A stretch of DNA of 64,000 nt, taken from Desulfotomaculum copahuensis (GTDB lineage Bacteria > Bacillota > Desulfotomaculia > Desulfotomaculales > Desulfovirgulaceae). Both the position numbers and the translations under genes were made by a program. The notes under the pieces are model-generated. The model saw only the letters and a program-made list of their open reading frames with translations, was not told the DNA's origin and ran no database searches. The stretch covers positions 62,001 through 126,000 of the forward strand of contig NZ_LYVF01000137.1 of the NCBI RefSeq assembly GCF_001655685.1, given 5' to 3'. Shown in pieces: positions 44,044 to 53,307 of the stretch (its first letter is position 1; each line of letters opens with the position of its first letter).

Positions 44044-45180
44044 TTAAACAAACTCGACAAATACCTGGTTGGCCAGGGGCAGGCCGCGCCCGGTCAACCG
44101 CAAATAACCATCCCTGCTCTCAAGCAGGCTTAAACGGCAAAGACGGTCTATTTCCGGGGCAAAAACATATTCCGCGCGCTCTCCATAACGGCGGGCGAAT
44201 TCATCCAGGGACAGCCCCTTGATCAGGCGCAGTCCCAGGAAAATGCCCTCCCCCATGGCTGTGCGCCGGGAAGGCCGTTCACTGAAAGCGACCGGCCGTT
44301 CCCCGTCCGCCAGGCGGGCCGCATAGGCGGCCACTTTTTCTTCATTACTGTACCGGCAGCCGCGCATGAAGGAATGTGCGGCCGGCCCGAGCCCCAGGTA
44401 TTCGAGATTATGCCAGTAGCGCAGGTTGTGCCGGCACTGGTGTCCCGGCCGGGCGAAGTTGGATATTTCATAATGTTCAAAGCCACGGGCGGTGAGCAGG
44501 TGAATTGATTCCAGGAACATGGCCAGTTCCGTTTCCTCGTCACAAGGAATCACGTCCCCTGTTTGCACCGCCCGGCCCAAAGGGGTGTTTTCCTCAATTT
44601 GCAGCCCGTAGGCGGAAACATGTTCCGGCGCCAAATCGAGCACCTGTTCCAGGCAGGAACGCCACTGAGCGGTAGTCTGCCCGGGAATGCCGAAAATCAA
44701 ATCCAGGCTGAGATTTTGGAAGCCGGCCCGCCGCGCCTGATGTACGGCTTCCACCGCCTGGCCGAAATTATGCACCCGTCCGAGCAGGCGGAGCAGGTCT
44801 TCCCGGCAGGCCTGCACACCCAGGGAAAGCCGGTTCACACCGGCGGCGCGCAGGGCGGCCAGTTTATCCGGATCCAATGTGCCGGGATTGGCTTCCACGG
44901 TTATTTCCACTTCCGGTGCAAACTGAAAAAGAGTGCGGCAGCGGTCCAAAACGGCGGTCAATGCCGCCGCCGGCAGACAGGTGGGCGTACCCCCGCCAAT
45001 GTAAACGGTGGCCACCTGTTTTTCCTCTCCGGTCAGCCGGTGACCGTAAAACGTCATCTCCCGTTCCAGGGCGGCCAGGTAACGGGCGGCAGCCGCATGG
45101 CTGTAAGGATAGGAAACAAAGTCGCAGTACCGGCACTTGCGCAGGCAGAAGGGCACATGAATGTAAAGTCCAATCGGCAT
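44044..45180 (-). CDS. hemW: Radical SAM haem chaperone-like protein HemW
   Basis: A 378-residue radical SAM protein with the CRKCRYCDF cluster motif (CxxxCxxC) near residue 12-20, YIGGGTPTCLP, SLGVQACREDLLR and the HemW C-terminal part. HemW (formerly HemN-like) binds haem and delivers it; it is not a coproporphyrinogen oxidase. It lies between lepA and hrcA as in many Firmicutes. The start is ATG 45180. Confidence 0.93.
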   Translation of the reverse strand: MPIGLYIHVPFCLRKCRYCDFVSYPYSHAAAARYLAALEREMTFYGHRLTGEEKQVATVYIGGGTPTCLPAAALTAVLDRCRTLFQFAPEVEITVEANPGTLDPDKLAALRAAGVNRLSLGVQACREDLLRLLGRVHNFGQAVEAVHQARRAGFQNLSLDLIFGIPGQTTAQWRSCLEQVLDLAPEHVSAYGLQIEENTPLGRAVQTGDVIPCDEETELAMFLESIHLLTARGFEHYEISNFARPGHQCRHNLRYWHNLEYLGLGPAAHSFMRGCRYSNEEKVAAYAARLADGERPVAFSERPSRRTAMGEGIFLGLRLIKGLSLDEFARRYGERAEYVFAPEIDRLCRLSLLESRDGYLRLTGRGLPLANQVFVEFV

Positions 45181-45194
45181 CGGCGCACCTGCGG

Positions 45195-45410
45195 CTAGAA
45201 GCGCCTTTTCAACCCGTCAATCAGCTTTTCTTCCCCGTCCGGCTCCTGCAGCAAAGCCTTGACCCGTTTCCACACCGCCGGACATTTTTCCCCGCTGCTG
45301 CCCACAATCTCACGCACGGCCAGATCCACCCGTTTCCTTTCCTGCTTCGTTTGGGGCGCCACCCCGGCCTGCTCTAAAATATGCCCCAGATGACGCAAAT
45401 AACAACTCAT
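45195..45410 (-). CDS. Small protein between lepA and hemW
   Basis: A 71-residue, mainly alpha-helical, charged protein (LAVREIVGSSGEKCPAVWK). The start is ATG 45410, with GGAGAGGG upstream. It has two Cys, and no membrane segment. I know of no family. Its position between lepA and hemW is not part of the Bacillus order; probably conserved in related anaerobes, but this is a guess. Confidence 0.6.
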   Translation of the reverse strand: MSCYLRHLGHILEQAGVAPQTKQERKRVDLAVREIVGSSGEKCPAVWKRVKALLQEPDGEEKLIDGLKRRF

Positions 45411-45427
45411 TTTTGCCCTCTCCAGTA

Positions 45428-47236
45428 TTATTTGTTTTCAATGCTCAGTACGGCCATGAACGCTTCCTGGGGGATTTCCACATTCCCCACCTGCTTCATG
45501 CGTTTTTTGCCTTCTTTTTGTTTTTCCAGCAGCTTGCGCTTGCGGGTGATGTCGCCGCCGTAGCACTTGGCCAGCACATCCTTGCGCCGGGCCTTGATGG
45601 TTTCCCGGGCGATGATCTTGTTGCCCAGGGCGGCCTGCACCGGTACGTCAAAAAGCTGCCGCGGGATCAGGCCGCGCAACTTTTCCACCAACTGCCGCCC
45701 CCGCTGATAGGCCTTGTCCCGGTGCACAATGCAGGTCAGGGCATCCACCGGTTCACTGTTGATCATGATGTCCAGTTTGGCCAACTGGCTTTCCCGGTAA
45801 CCGGCCAGTTCGTAGTCCAGGGAGGCGTAACCGCGGGTGCGCGATTTGAGCTGATCGAAAAAGTCAAAAATAATCTCGGACAGGGGCAGGTCATAGGTCA
45901 GCATGACCCGGTTTTCCCCCATGTATTCCATATTTTTGAAGATCCCCCGCCGCTCCTGGGAGAGATCCATCACCGCCCCCACATGATCCTTGGGTACCAT
46001 AACGGTGGCCGCCACAAAAGGCTCCTCCATTTTTTCCACCTTGCCGGCGGGCGGCAACCTGGTCGGGTTGTCGATATCCAGCACTTCCCCGGCCGTGGTG
46101 GTCACCCGGTAAACCACGCTTGGGGCAGTGGTGATCAGGCTCAGGTTGTATTCCCGTTCCAGGCGCTCCTGGATGATCTCCATGTGCAACAGACCCAAAA
46201 AGCCGCAGCGGAAGCCGAAGCCCAGGGCGTCTGAGGTCTCCGCTTCGTAAATCAGAGAAGCGTCATTGAGCTTGAGCTTTTCCAGGGCGTCGCGCAAATT
46301 TTCGTAATCCACCGCATCCACCGGATAAAGACCGCAGTAAACCATCGGCGTTACTTTGCGGTAGCCGGGCAGGGGGTCTGCGGACGGACGCGCCGCGTCG
46401 GTAATCGTGTCCCCGACCCGGGTGTCCTTGACGTTTTTGATGCTGGCCGCCACAAAGCCCACCTCGCCGGTGTCCAGCACGCCGGTGGAAATCATGGCCG
46501 GCCGGAAAATACCCGCCTCGTTTACCTCAAACTCCCGCCCGGTGGCCATCAGGCGCATGCGCATCCCTTCGGTCAGGCGCCCCTCCATCACCCGTACATA
46601 GGCGATGACCCCTTTGTACGAATCATAGTGGGAGTCGAAAATAAGCGCTTTCAGCGGGGCGTTGCTGTCGCCCCGGGGAGGCGGAATCCGGCTGACAATG
46701 CTCTCCAGCACCGCTTCCACACCGGTGCCCATTTTGGCTGAAACCATAATGGCGCCGGAAGCGTCCAGCCCGATCACATCTTCGATTTCCCTCTTCACCC
46801 GTTCCGGATCCGCGCTGGGCAGGTCGATTTTATTGATCACCGGGATGATTTCCAGGTTGTGTTCAATGGCCATGTACACGTTGGCCAGAGTCTGCGCCTC
46901 GATACCCTGGGCCGCGTCCACCACTAAAAGGGCGCCCTCGCAGGCCGCCAGGCTGCGGGACACCTCGTAGGTGAAGTCCACATGACCGGGGGTGTCAATC
47001 AGGTTCAACTGGTACTCGCGCCCGTCTTTAGCCCGGTAACTCAGGCGCACCGCCTGCGCTTTGATGGTGATCCCCCGCTCCCGCTCCAGGTCCATCTGGT
47101 CCAGGACCTGCTCGGTCATCTCCCGGGCGCTCAAAGCACCCGTATGCTCCAGAAGCCGGTCGGCCAGCGTCGACTTGCCGTGATCTATGTGAGCGATAAT
47201 GCAAAAATTACGGATCAGTTCCTGCTCTCTCCCCAT
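45428..47236 (-). CDS. lepA: Elongation factor 4 (LepA)
   Basis: A 602-residue GTPase with the P-loop [15 protein letters not shown], the TPGHVDF G3 motif, [11 protein letters not shown]4 region, and the LepA-specific C-terminal domain ([27 protein letters not shown], quoted in part). It back-translocates stalled ribosomes. The start is ATG 47236, downstream of AAGGAGG. It opens the long conserved block. Confidence 0.97.
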   Translation of the reverse strand: MGREQELIRNFCIIAHIDHGKSTLADRLLEHTGALSAREMTEQVLDQMDLERERGITIKAQAVRLSYRAKDGREYQLNLIDTPGHVDFTYEVSRSLAACEGALLVVDAAQGIEAQTLANVYMAIEHNLEIIPVINKIDLPSADPERVKREIEDVIGLDASGAIMVSAKMGTGVEAVLESIVSRIPPPRGDSNAPLKALIFDSHYDSYKGVIAYVRVMEGRLTEGMRMRLMATGREFEVNEAGIFRPAMISTGVLDTGEVGFVAASIKNVKDTRVGDTITDAARPSADPLPGYRKVTPMVYCGLYPVDAVDYENLRDALEKLKLNDASLIYEAETSDALGFGFRCGFLGLLHMEIIQERLEREYNLSLITTAPSVVYRVTTTAGEVLDIDNPTRLPPAGKVEKMEEPFVAATVMVPKDHVGAVMDLSQERRGIFKNMEYMGENRVMLTYDLPLSEIIFDFFDQLKSRTRGYASLDYELAGYRESQLAKLDIMINSEPVDALTCIVHRDKAYQRGRQLVEKLRGLIPRQLFDVPVQAALGNKIIARETIKARRKDVLAKCYGGDITRKRKLLEKQKEGKKRMKQVGNVEIPQEAFMAVLSIENK

Positions 47237-47406
47237 CAGGGCTATGGCCTCCTTGCTGCCTGCGGTAAAAAATCCTAACAATAAATTATATCATCTGCGG
47301 CTGGAAAAGGGCAACAGGGATCCGCAGGGCGGCGCTGATGCAATCAAAGCCGATGTGGACTTTTCCACTGAAAGATGACCGTCCGGATAAACCGGCACCC
47401 GGTTTT

Positions 47407-47751
47407 TTACAGATGACGGTCCAGCCGGTGAACGCCGTCGATGATTATAGCGTTCAGCTGTTGACCATATTCAAGAATGGTATCAACGATCACCCGCCAT
47501 TGCCATTCCCTTTTTATTTGCCCGGTGATAACCGGCAGCGCGGAGCCGTCAGACGGCCAGGTCAGCGTCCAGTTCCGCCCCAACAAGTCCACCTGAACAT
47601 CCCCCGGACCGGCCGCGTTCAGATGAAACAGGCAAACCGGCTGCGCCGGCTGCACATCCTGGTTGAATCCATCCGCCGCCACCTGCAGTCCGAAAACAAC
47701 CAGGGCCAGGCAAATACCCAGGCACACCAGCATGGAGCGCCGCCCGGACAT
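47407..47751 (-). CDS. Small secreted protein upstream of lepA
   Basis: A 114-residue protein with a signal peptide or N-anchor (MLVCLGICLALVVFGLQVAADG, quoted as residues 7-28 in part) and a small beta-rich part (PGDVQVDLLGRNWTLTWPSD). No family recognised. The start is ATG 47751 after CAGGTGGTG. It may be lineage-specific; it reads into lepA. Confidence 0.55.
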   Translation of the reverse strand: MSGRRSMLVCLGICLALVVFGLQVAADGFNQDVQPAQPVCLFHLNAAGPGDVQVDLLGRNWTLTWPSDGSALPVITGQIKREWQWRVIVDTILEYGQQLNAIIIDGVHRLDRHL

Positions 47752-47993
47752 GTTTGTTCACCACCTGAAAAAGCTTTATTGCCTGTTTACCTCTTTTCTC
47801 CAGTATTGAACAAAACAACCCCGCTTTATACCGGACGATAGATGCTTAAAAAAAAATACCACCTGCCCAAAAACAGTTGTGACGTACATTTATCCCAATA
47901 AAGATGAAAATTTTCCCGGAAAAAAGCAGGAAAATTTTACGGCATGCATAATATTAATAAAAGTTACTGTTAAATTGAATGAGAGGTGTTTTT

Positions 47994-48710
47994 ATGGGCC
48001 GGGGTTTGTTCAAACAAAAAAACGGCCTTTACGCAGTGGACGTGACGGCCGCCTGCGGCGTGATGACGCCGGCGCAGTTGACCGGTTTGGCCCGGGCGGC
48101 GGTTGATAACAACGCCTTCCGGATCAAGCTGACCACCCGGCAAACGGTGGTGGTTTTACTTCCGGAGGGTAACGTTTCCGCTCTGGAAGAAGCGCTGGAA
48201 CCGCTGGAGTTGCAGGTTTCCCCCTTCGGCAACGTGGTGCGTCCGGTCAAGGCATGCGCCGGCAACAGTTCCCTTTGCCCCCGTTCTCTGGGCGACGCCC
48301 TTGATTTGGGTGTGGAAATCCAGGCACGCTATCTGGGCCGGGAGACGCCCAAGGATTTTAAGATTGCCGTGGCCGGCTGCCCCCGGGGATGTACCGACCC
48401 CTATTGCGCCGACTTTGGAGTAATCGCCGCCGGAAATGATCGCTTCCGGATTGCCATCGGCGGTATGGGCGGCAGCAACTGTCCCAGACACGGGGAGATC
48501 ATCGCTGAAAACGTCCCCCGGGATAAAGTTTTTACCGTCCTGGAACATGTGCTGGAACGTTTTGAAGTCCTGGCCGAACCAAGGGAAAAGCTGGGCCGGG
48601 CCGTCGAGAGACTGGGACTGACTCCTTTCCTGCCGCCGGCCGGATTGTTGAGCGCGGAAAAGGCTGTCCTGGCCGCTGATGATGAGTTCGTGCAGTTTCT
48701 GCAAAATTAA
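47994..48710 (+). CDS. Second small sirohaem-type sulfite/nitrite reductase-like protein
   Basis: A 238-residue protein. A ferredoxin-like half domain (YAVDVTAACGVMTPAQLTGLA) is followed by the sirohaem region, but the first Cys pair is CAGNSSLC (C-x6-C) instead of C-x5-C, while the second is CPRGC (C-x3-C). The next residues include TDPYCADFG and GGMGGSNCPRHG. It may bind sirohaem or an altered cluster. The start is ATG 47994, after GAGAGGTG. It is followed, 46 bases later, by a Cys-rich protein on the same strand. Divergent from the secreted protein and lepA. Confidence 0.75.
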   Translation: MGRGLFKQKNGLYAVDVTAACGVMTPAQLTGLARAAVDNNAFRIKLTTRQTVVVLLPEGNVSALEEALEPLELQVSPFGNVVRPVKACAGNSSLCPRSLGDALDLGVEIQARYLGRETPKDFKIAVAGCPRGCTDPYCADFGVIAAGNDRFRIAIGGMGGSNCPRHGEIIAENVPRDKVFTVLEHVLERFEVLAEPREKLGRAVERLGLTPFLPPAGLLSAEKAVLAADDEFVQFLQN

Positions 48711-48765
48711 CGGCCGCGCTACTGCCATAATTAAGGAAGTATTTTCATGAAAGCAGGTGATCCGG

Positions 48766-49230
48766 TTGACCAGCATCAGAAGCGCCGGCGAGGTTGATTT
48801 GGCGGCTCTGGACAGGCCGCTGGCCAAACTCTGCCTGAACTGCGACCTCCGGGATACGCCGGACTGCCGGGAAGCCGCCTGTCTGGCCGGTTTTGCCCGC
48901 AAGGTGTTGAAATTCGCCATTTCAAAAGGAATTTTGGATATCCCGGGGGCTGCCGGGTTAATCCCCGGCCACGACTTCAAACCTTACTACCCGGAAATGA
49001 TTGCCGCCGGCCTGGCCGAAACCTGCCGGCAATGCCGTGAATGCCGGGATAACCACTCCCCCGATTGCGTCATCTCACTGGTGCGCCACAGTCTGGAGAA
49101 CATGATTCTGACCGAAAACATAGACTATCCGGGCAGCGTATTCGCCTACCTGGCCGCAGTAAAGGAAAGAAACCCCGACCTGGCGGCATCACTGGCCAAA
49201 CAATTGAGAAGCGGACAAAATAGCGCGTAA
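48766..49230 (+). CDS. Cys-rich protein paired with the sirohaem protein
   Basis: A 154-residue protein with two Cys groups, LCLNCDLRDTPDCREAAC near residue 23 and CRQCRECRDNHSPDC near residue 86. These could hold iron-sulfur clusters or zinc. No other domain is recognised. The start may be TTG 48766 (AGGTGA ahead at good spacing) or GTG 48757. The pair with the upstream sirohaem gene suggests an electron-transfer or assembly partner. Confidence 0.6.
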   Translation: MTSIRSAGEVDLAALDRPLAKLCLNCDLRDTPDCREAACLAGFARKVLKFAISKGILDIPGAAGLIPGHDFKPYYPEMIAAGLAETCRQCRECRDNHSPDCVISLVRHSLENMILTENIDYPGSVFAYLAAVKERNPDLAASLAKQLRSGQNSA

Positions 49231-49436
49231 ACGGGGCTTGCGCCTGTAAGACCGGCGGCGTCACACGCCAAAACAAGGCAAAACGCCGGGCTGGTTAAAT
49301 TAATGAACAATCCGTGAAAACTCCCGCCAACCGGCCCGTATCCAGGCTGCCCGTGCTTCAATTTTCAGCGGCCCGCACCGGGCCGCTCACTTGCGATTGG
49401 CGCAGCGCCCCCGGCGGAAATGCCAAGACGAATCAC

Positions 49437-50261
49437 TCAAGCGGACAAGCCGCACCCGGCGCCGGCAATCCACCGCGCGATGCGCTCCCGGTCGGCGCTC
49501 AGACGGCTCAACGGCGTACCGGGGGCGTATTCGAGAATGAGCGGGCAGTCCGGGGCCAGCGCGCCCAGTGCGCGCCAGATCCCGTCCCAGGCAACGGTCC
49601 CTTCCCCCACCGGCCGGTGGGTGTCGGCATCCCCGTAGTTGTCGTGCAGGTGTATGCCCGCCAGGCGCGGCGCCGCCTGCTCCAGAAGCGCCGGCAGATC
49701 CCACCCGTTTAGCAGGGCGTGCCCCGTATCAATTAAATAGCCGGTTACGGCGGAATCGAACCGTTCCACAAAAACCACATATTCATCCTGGGTAAAAAGC
49801 GACTCGCCGCCGTAACCGACATTCTCCACCGCCAGGACCACCCCCAGCGGGCGGGCTGCCTCCACCAGCCGGGCCAGCGCATCTTCCGCCCGCTCCCAGG
49901 CGGCGTACAGTGGAAAGGCCGGGGAATGGCGGAACCCGGGGTGCACCACCACGTGTTTCGCCCCCACCTCATGCGCCAGCCGCACCGCCGCCAGGTGCGC
50001 CTCGAAACTGGCCGCCCGGATGACGCCGTTTTCACTGGTCAAATTAATGTCCCAGGCCGGCGGGTGCAGCGACACCGGCACCGGGCACGTGCGCAACACC
50101 GTTCGCAACTGCCGCGCCGCCTCCCCGGGATCATCCCAGGCCGGGCCGTCCATTAAAATTTCCAACCCGTCCGCCCCGGCCTCGCAAAGCAACCGGACGA
50201 CCGCCGCCGGCTTTTTGCCCAGCAGGGGCAAATCGGAAAAAGAAACGTTCAGCGTCGACAT
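49437..50261 (-). CDS. Sugar phosphate isomerase/epimerase-like TIM-barrel protein
   Basis: A 274-residue xylose-isomerase-like (AP endonuclease 2 superfamily) protein with metal-binding residues in HVVVHPGFRH, VLAVENVGYG, YLIDTGHALLNG and GIHLHDNYGDADTHRPVGEG. Members isomerise or epimerise sugars or inositols. It follows the ABC importer genes by 129 bases on the same strand, so it may act on the imported sugar. Its own substrate cannot be told. Confidence 0.85.
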   Translation of the reverse strand: MSTLNVSFSDLPLLGKKPAAVVRLLCEAGADGLEILMDGPAWDDPGEAARQLRTVLRTCPVPVSLHPPAWDINLTSENGVIRAASFEAHLAAVRLAHEVGAKHVVVHPGFRHSPAFPLYAAWERAEDALARLVEAARPLGVVLAVENVGYGGESLFTQDEYVVFVERFDSAVTGYLIDTGHALLNGWDLPALLEQAAPRLAGIHLHDNYGDADTHRPVGEGTVAWDGIWRALGALAPDCPLILEYAPGTPLSRLSADRERIARWIAGAGCGLSA

Positions 50262-50390
50262 AATTTTATTTCACCTTCCCTGATTCTGAGCCGCCGGATT
50301 TGGATTTTTTTCGCATCTACTGAAGAACATGTTTGTATCCAGCCGGCCATTATTTATATGGATATACTATCTAAGTGGTTTTGCAGGCGG

Positions 50391-51530
50391 TTATGCGCCG
50401 CCGGCGCCGGACCGGTCATTGCGGTCAAGTGCCTGCGGCCGCCCCAGCGAGCGGCCCGGACCGTCAAAAAAGTGTACCCGTTCCCAATTAATTTCCACCC
50501 AAAGCGTATCCCCGGTGTTCACCCCGCCGGGCCGGCCACGCACCACCAGTTCCAATTCACCGGCCGCTTGCAGGTAGAAAACCGCTTCCGCCCCCAGATC
50601 CTCCTGCCAGGTAAGCCGGACGGGAAAGCTGCAACCGGCCGGACCGGCCTCAGCGCGCAGAACCAGATCCTCGGGCCGGATGCCCAGCGTAATCTCCCCC
50701 TGGGGACGCTCGGCCAGCCAGGCCGCCCAGACCGCCGGCAGTTGCAGGGAAACGCCGCCCATGCGCAACCGGTTACCGGCTACCTTGACCGGCATCAGGT
50801 TCATCGGCGGGTTGCCGATAAACCGGGCCACAAACGCATTCATAGGCCGGTGGTAGATCCTTTCCGGGGTATCCACCTGCTGCAGTTCACCGCCGGCGAT
50901 AACGGCAATGCGCTGCCCGACGGTCATGGCCTCCACCTGATCATGGGTTACGTAAAGCATGGTGGAGCCGATCTGCCGGTGCAAACTGACCAGTTCCGCC
51001 CGTGCTCTGGCCCGAAGCTGGGCGTCCAGGTTGGAAAGCGGCTCGTCAAGCAAAAAGAAGGGCGCTTCCTTGACAATGGCCCGCCCCAGCGCCGCCCGCT
51101 GCCGCTGCCCGCCGGACAGTTCCCGCGGCCGGCGAAGCAACAATTCCTCCAATCCCAGCATGGAAGCCGCCCGGTCGATGCGCGCTTTAATCTGATCCGG
51201 CGGCACCCGGCGCATTTTCAACCCGAAGGCCATATTTTCGGCCACGGTCATATGGGGATAGAGGGCGTAGTTTTGAAAAACCATGGCCACTCCCCGCTCC
51301 CCCGGCGGCAAATCATTGACGGACCGGTCGCCGAAGTAGATCTTACCCCGGCCTGCCTCTTCCAGACCGGCCACCAGGCGCAAGGCCGTAGTTTTGCCGC
51401 AACCGGACGGACCCAGCAGTACCATCCGCTCCCCGGCCGCCACCTCCAGGTTGAATTCACGCAGGGCCGTGACCCGGCCGTAATTTTTGGTCACTGCTTC
51501 AAACTGGATACTTTCCGCAATGACGGTCAA
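50391..51530 (-). CDS. ABC transporter ATPase (UgpC/MalK type)
   Basis: A 379-residue ATPase. Walker A GPSGCGKTT near residue 40, signature LSGGQRQRAALGRA, Walker B FFLLDEPLSNLD, and a C-terminal TOBE/MOP-like regulatory region as in MalK/UgpC. It energises the importer encoded by the three genes upstream. The start is ATG 51530. It may also serve other sugar importers, as UgpC-like ATPases often do. Confidence 0.93.
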   Translation of the reverse strand: MTVIAESIQFEAVTKNYGRVTALREFNLEVAAGERMVLLGPSGCGKTTALRLVAGLEEAGRGKIYFGDRSVNDLPPGERGVAMVFQNYALYPHMTVAENMAFGLKMRRVPPDQIKARIDRAASMLGLEELLLRRPRELSGGQRQRAALGRAIVKEAPFFLLDEPLSNLDAQLRARARAELVSLHRQIGSTMLYVTHDQVEAMTVGQRIAVIAGGELQQVDTPERIYHRPMNAFVARFIGNPPMNLMPVKVAGNRLRMGGVSLQLPAVWAAWLAERPQGEITLGIRPEDLVLRAEAGPAGCSFPVRLTWQEDLGAEAVFYLQAAGELELVVRGRPGGVNTGDTLWVEINWERVHFFDGPGRSLGRPQALDRNDRSGAGGA

Positions 51531-51550
51531 ATGTTTATCCCTCCCGGACT

Positions 51551-52381
51551 TCAGCCTTTCAGGCCGGAATTTATAAAACTGTCCACCACGTAACGCTGAG
51601 TAAGGAGATAAACAACCAGAGGCGGCAGTGCGGTCAGCGACGCCGCCGCCATCATCACCCCCCAGGCCGTTCCCCCCTCCTGGTTGGTGAACATCTGCAG
51701 CGCCAGGGGCAGGGTATACATGGATTTATCGTTCAATACCAGCAGCGGCCAGTAATACTCATTCCAGGCATTGATAAAAAAGAGGATGGCCAGTGCCACC
51801 ACCGCCGGCTTGATGGCCGGTAAAAGCACGCGCCGCAGGACGGCCAGGTGTCCCGCCCCGTCGATCCGGGCTGCCTCGAAAAGTGATACCGGCACTGTGC
51901 GGATGCTCTGACGAAGCAGAAAAATGCCCATTGCATCAGCCAGCTGGGGAATGACCAAACCGGCAAAACTGTTCAGCCAGCCCAGGTGCGATATCAACAA
52001 ATAATTAGGCAGCATAGTGACCTGGACCGGCACAAAAATGCTGACCAGACAGAGATAGAAGATGAACTCCCGCCCCCGGAAACGGAACCGGGTAAAGCCG
52101 TAGGCGGCCAATATGCTGGTAACCATTTTCAGGCCGGTGATTAATACCGCCGCCAGCAGCGTATTGGCAAAATAGCGGAACAGGGGCACACGTTCCATGA
52201 CAAACCGGAAATTGGCCAAAGTCGGGACGGCAGGCAGCGGATTCAGACCGCCGGCGAATATTTCCGGTTCGGGTTTAAAAGCAGTGGCAAGCATCCAAAT
52301 AAAAGGCAGCAGCGAGAGCACCGCCGTCAGGATCAGTAAAATGTGCCAGGGGGCTTCTTTTGACCACCGGCGAACCTTCAT
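51551..52381 (-). CDS. ABC sugar transporter permease (UgpE/MalG type)
   Basis: A 276-residue permease with about six transmembrane segments. The EAA-type loop EAARIDGAGHLAVLRRVLLPAIKPAVV binds the ATPase. A short C-terminal tail ends in FINSGLKG, typical for UgpE. It is 20 bases upstream of the ATPase gene. Confidence 0.92.
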   Translation of the reverse strand: MKVRRWSKEAPWHILLILTAVLSLLPFIWMLATAFKPEPEIFAGGLNPLPAVPTLANFRFVMERVPLFRYFANTLLAAVLITGLKMVTSILAAYGFTRFRFRGREFIFYLCLVSIFVPVQVTMLPNYLLISHLGWLNSFAGLVIPQLADAMGIFLLRQSIRTVPVSLFEAARIDGAGHLAVLRRVLLPAIKPAVVALAILFFINAWNEYYWPLLVLNDKSMYTLPLALQMFTNQEGGTAWGVMMAAASLTALPPLVVYLLTQRYVVDSFINSGLKG

Positions 52382-52426
52382 CGTAAATCCTTCCTTCTAC
52401 AGACATAAATCTTCCCCGGCCGCCGG

Positions 52427-53299
52427 CTAATCTTCATAGTAAACCTTTTTTTCCAGGACACGTGCCTGCAGCAAAATCAAGACCAGAAAGACCAGCAGGG
52501 TTAGAACGGCACAGGCGGCGGCCTTGCCGGCCTGGAAAAAGCCAAACCCGTACTGGTAAATGAGAAAGACCAGGTTGGTGCTGGCGTAATCGGGACCGCC
52601 GTTGGTAAGCATCTGGATGGGCACAAAAACATACTGCGCCCCCCAAACAACAGTCATCACCAGGACGTAAAGGGACGTGGCCGATGTCTGCGGACGGATG
52701 ATGTGCCAGAAGATCTGCCAACCGGAGGCCCCTTCCAGTTGCGCCGCCTGAATCAGTTCCCGGGGCACCGCCACCAGCCCGGCCAGCAACACGATAAAAT
52801 TGTAGCCGAAAAGCTTCCAGGTGGTGATCAGGGACAGCGCCCAGATTACCGTCCGGTAGCCGGTGAGCCAGGCCGGCGCTCCCAGGCCCAGATGTCGCAG
52901 CAGGATGTCCACCGGACCCAAAACTGGGTTGTAGAGCCACAAGAAAATTACCGACGCCACAGCCAGTGAGATCACACCGGGGGCGAAGATCAACGCCTTG
53001 TAAGGCGTCTGCCGGCGCGGCGGCACCCTGGTCACGGCGTAAGCAACCAGATAAGGCAGTACCAGGTTGAATACCAGCAAAATAACGGTGTAAACCAGGG
53101 TATTGTAACCGGCCAGCCAAAACTCACGGCCGGTGAGCAGGCTGAGGTAATTCCCCGGGCCCTCCCAGCGGGCCCGGGGACTGATCATATTCCACTGTAA
53201 AAAGCTCAGGTGCAGGGTGGACAGCACCGGCCAGAAGGTAAACAGAACGATCAAAAACAGCGCCGGGGCGATAAAAACCAGCGGGATGAAACGTCGCAC
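52427..53299 (-). CDS. ABC sugar transporter permease (UgpA/MalF type)
   Basis: A 290-residue permease with six transmembrane segments; the EAA loop is AAQLEGASGWQIFWHIIRPQTSA. It pairs with the UgpE-type permease. The start is GTG 53299, 8 bases after the substrate-binding gene stop; the frame is open further upstream, inside that gene, without membrane sense. Confidence 0.9.
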   Translation of the reverse strand: MRRFIPLVFIAPALFLIVLFTFWPVLSTLHLSFLQWNMISPRARWEGPGNYLSLLTGREFWLAGYNTLVYTVILLVFNLVLPYLVAYAVTRVPPRRQTPYKALIFAPGVISLAVASVIFLWLYNPVLGPVDILLRHLGLGAPAWLTGYRTVIWALSLITTWKLFGYNFIVLLAGLVAVPRELIQAAQLEGASGWQIFWHIIRPQTSATSLYVLVMTVVWGAQYVFVPIQMLTNGGPDYASTNLVFLIYQYGFGFFQAGKAAACAVLTLLVFLVLILLQARVLEKKVYYED

Positions 53300-53307
53300 G
53301 GCTTTCC

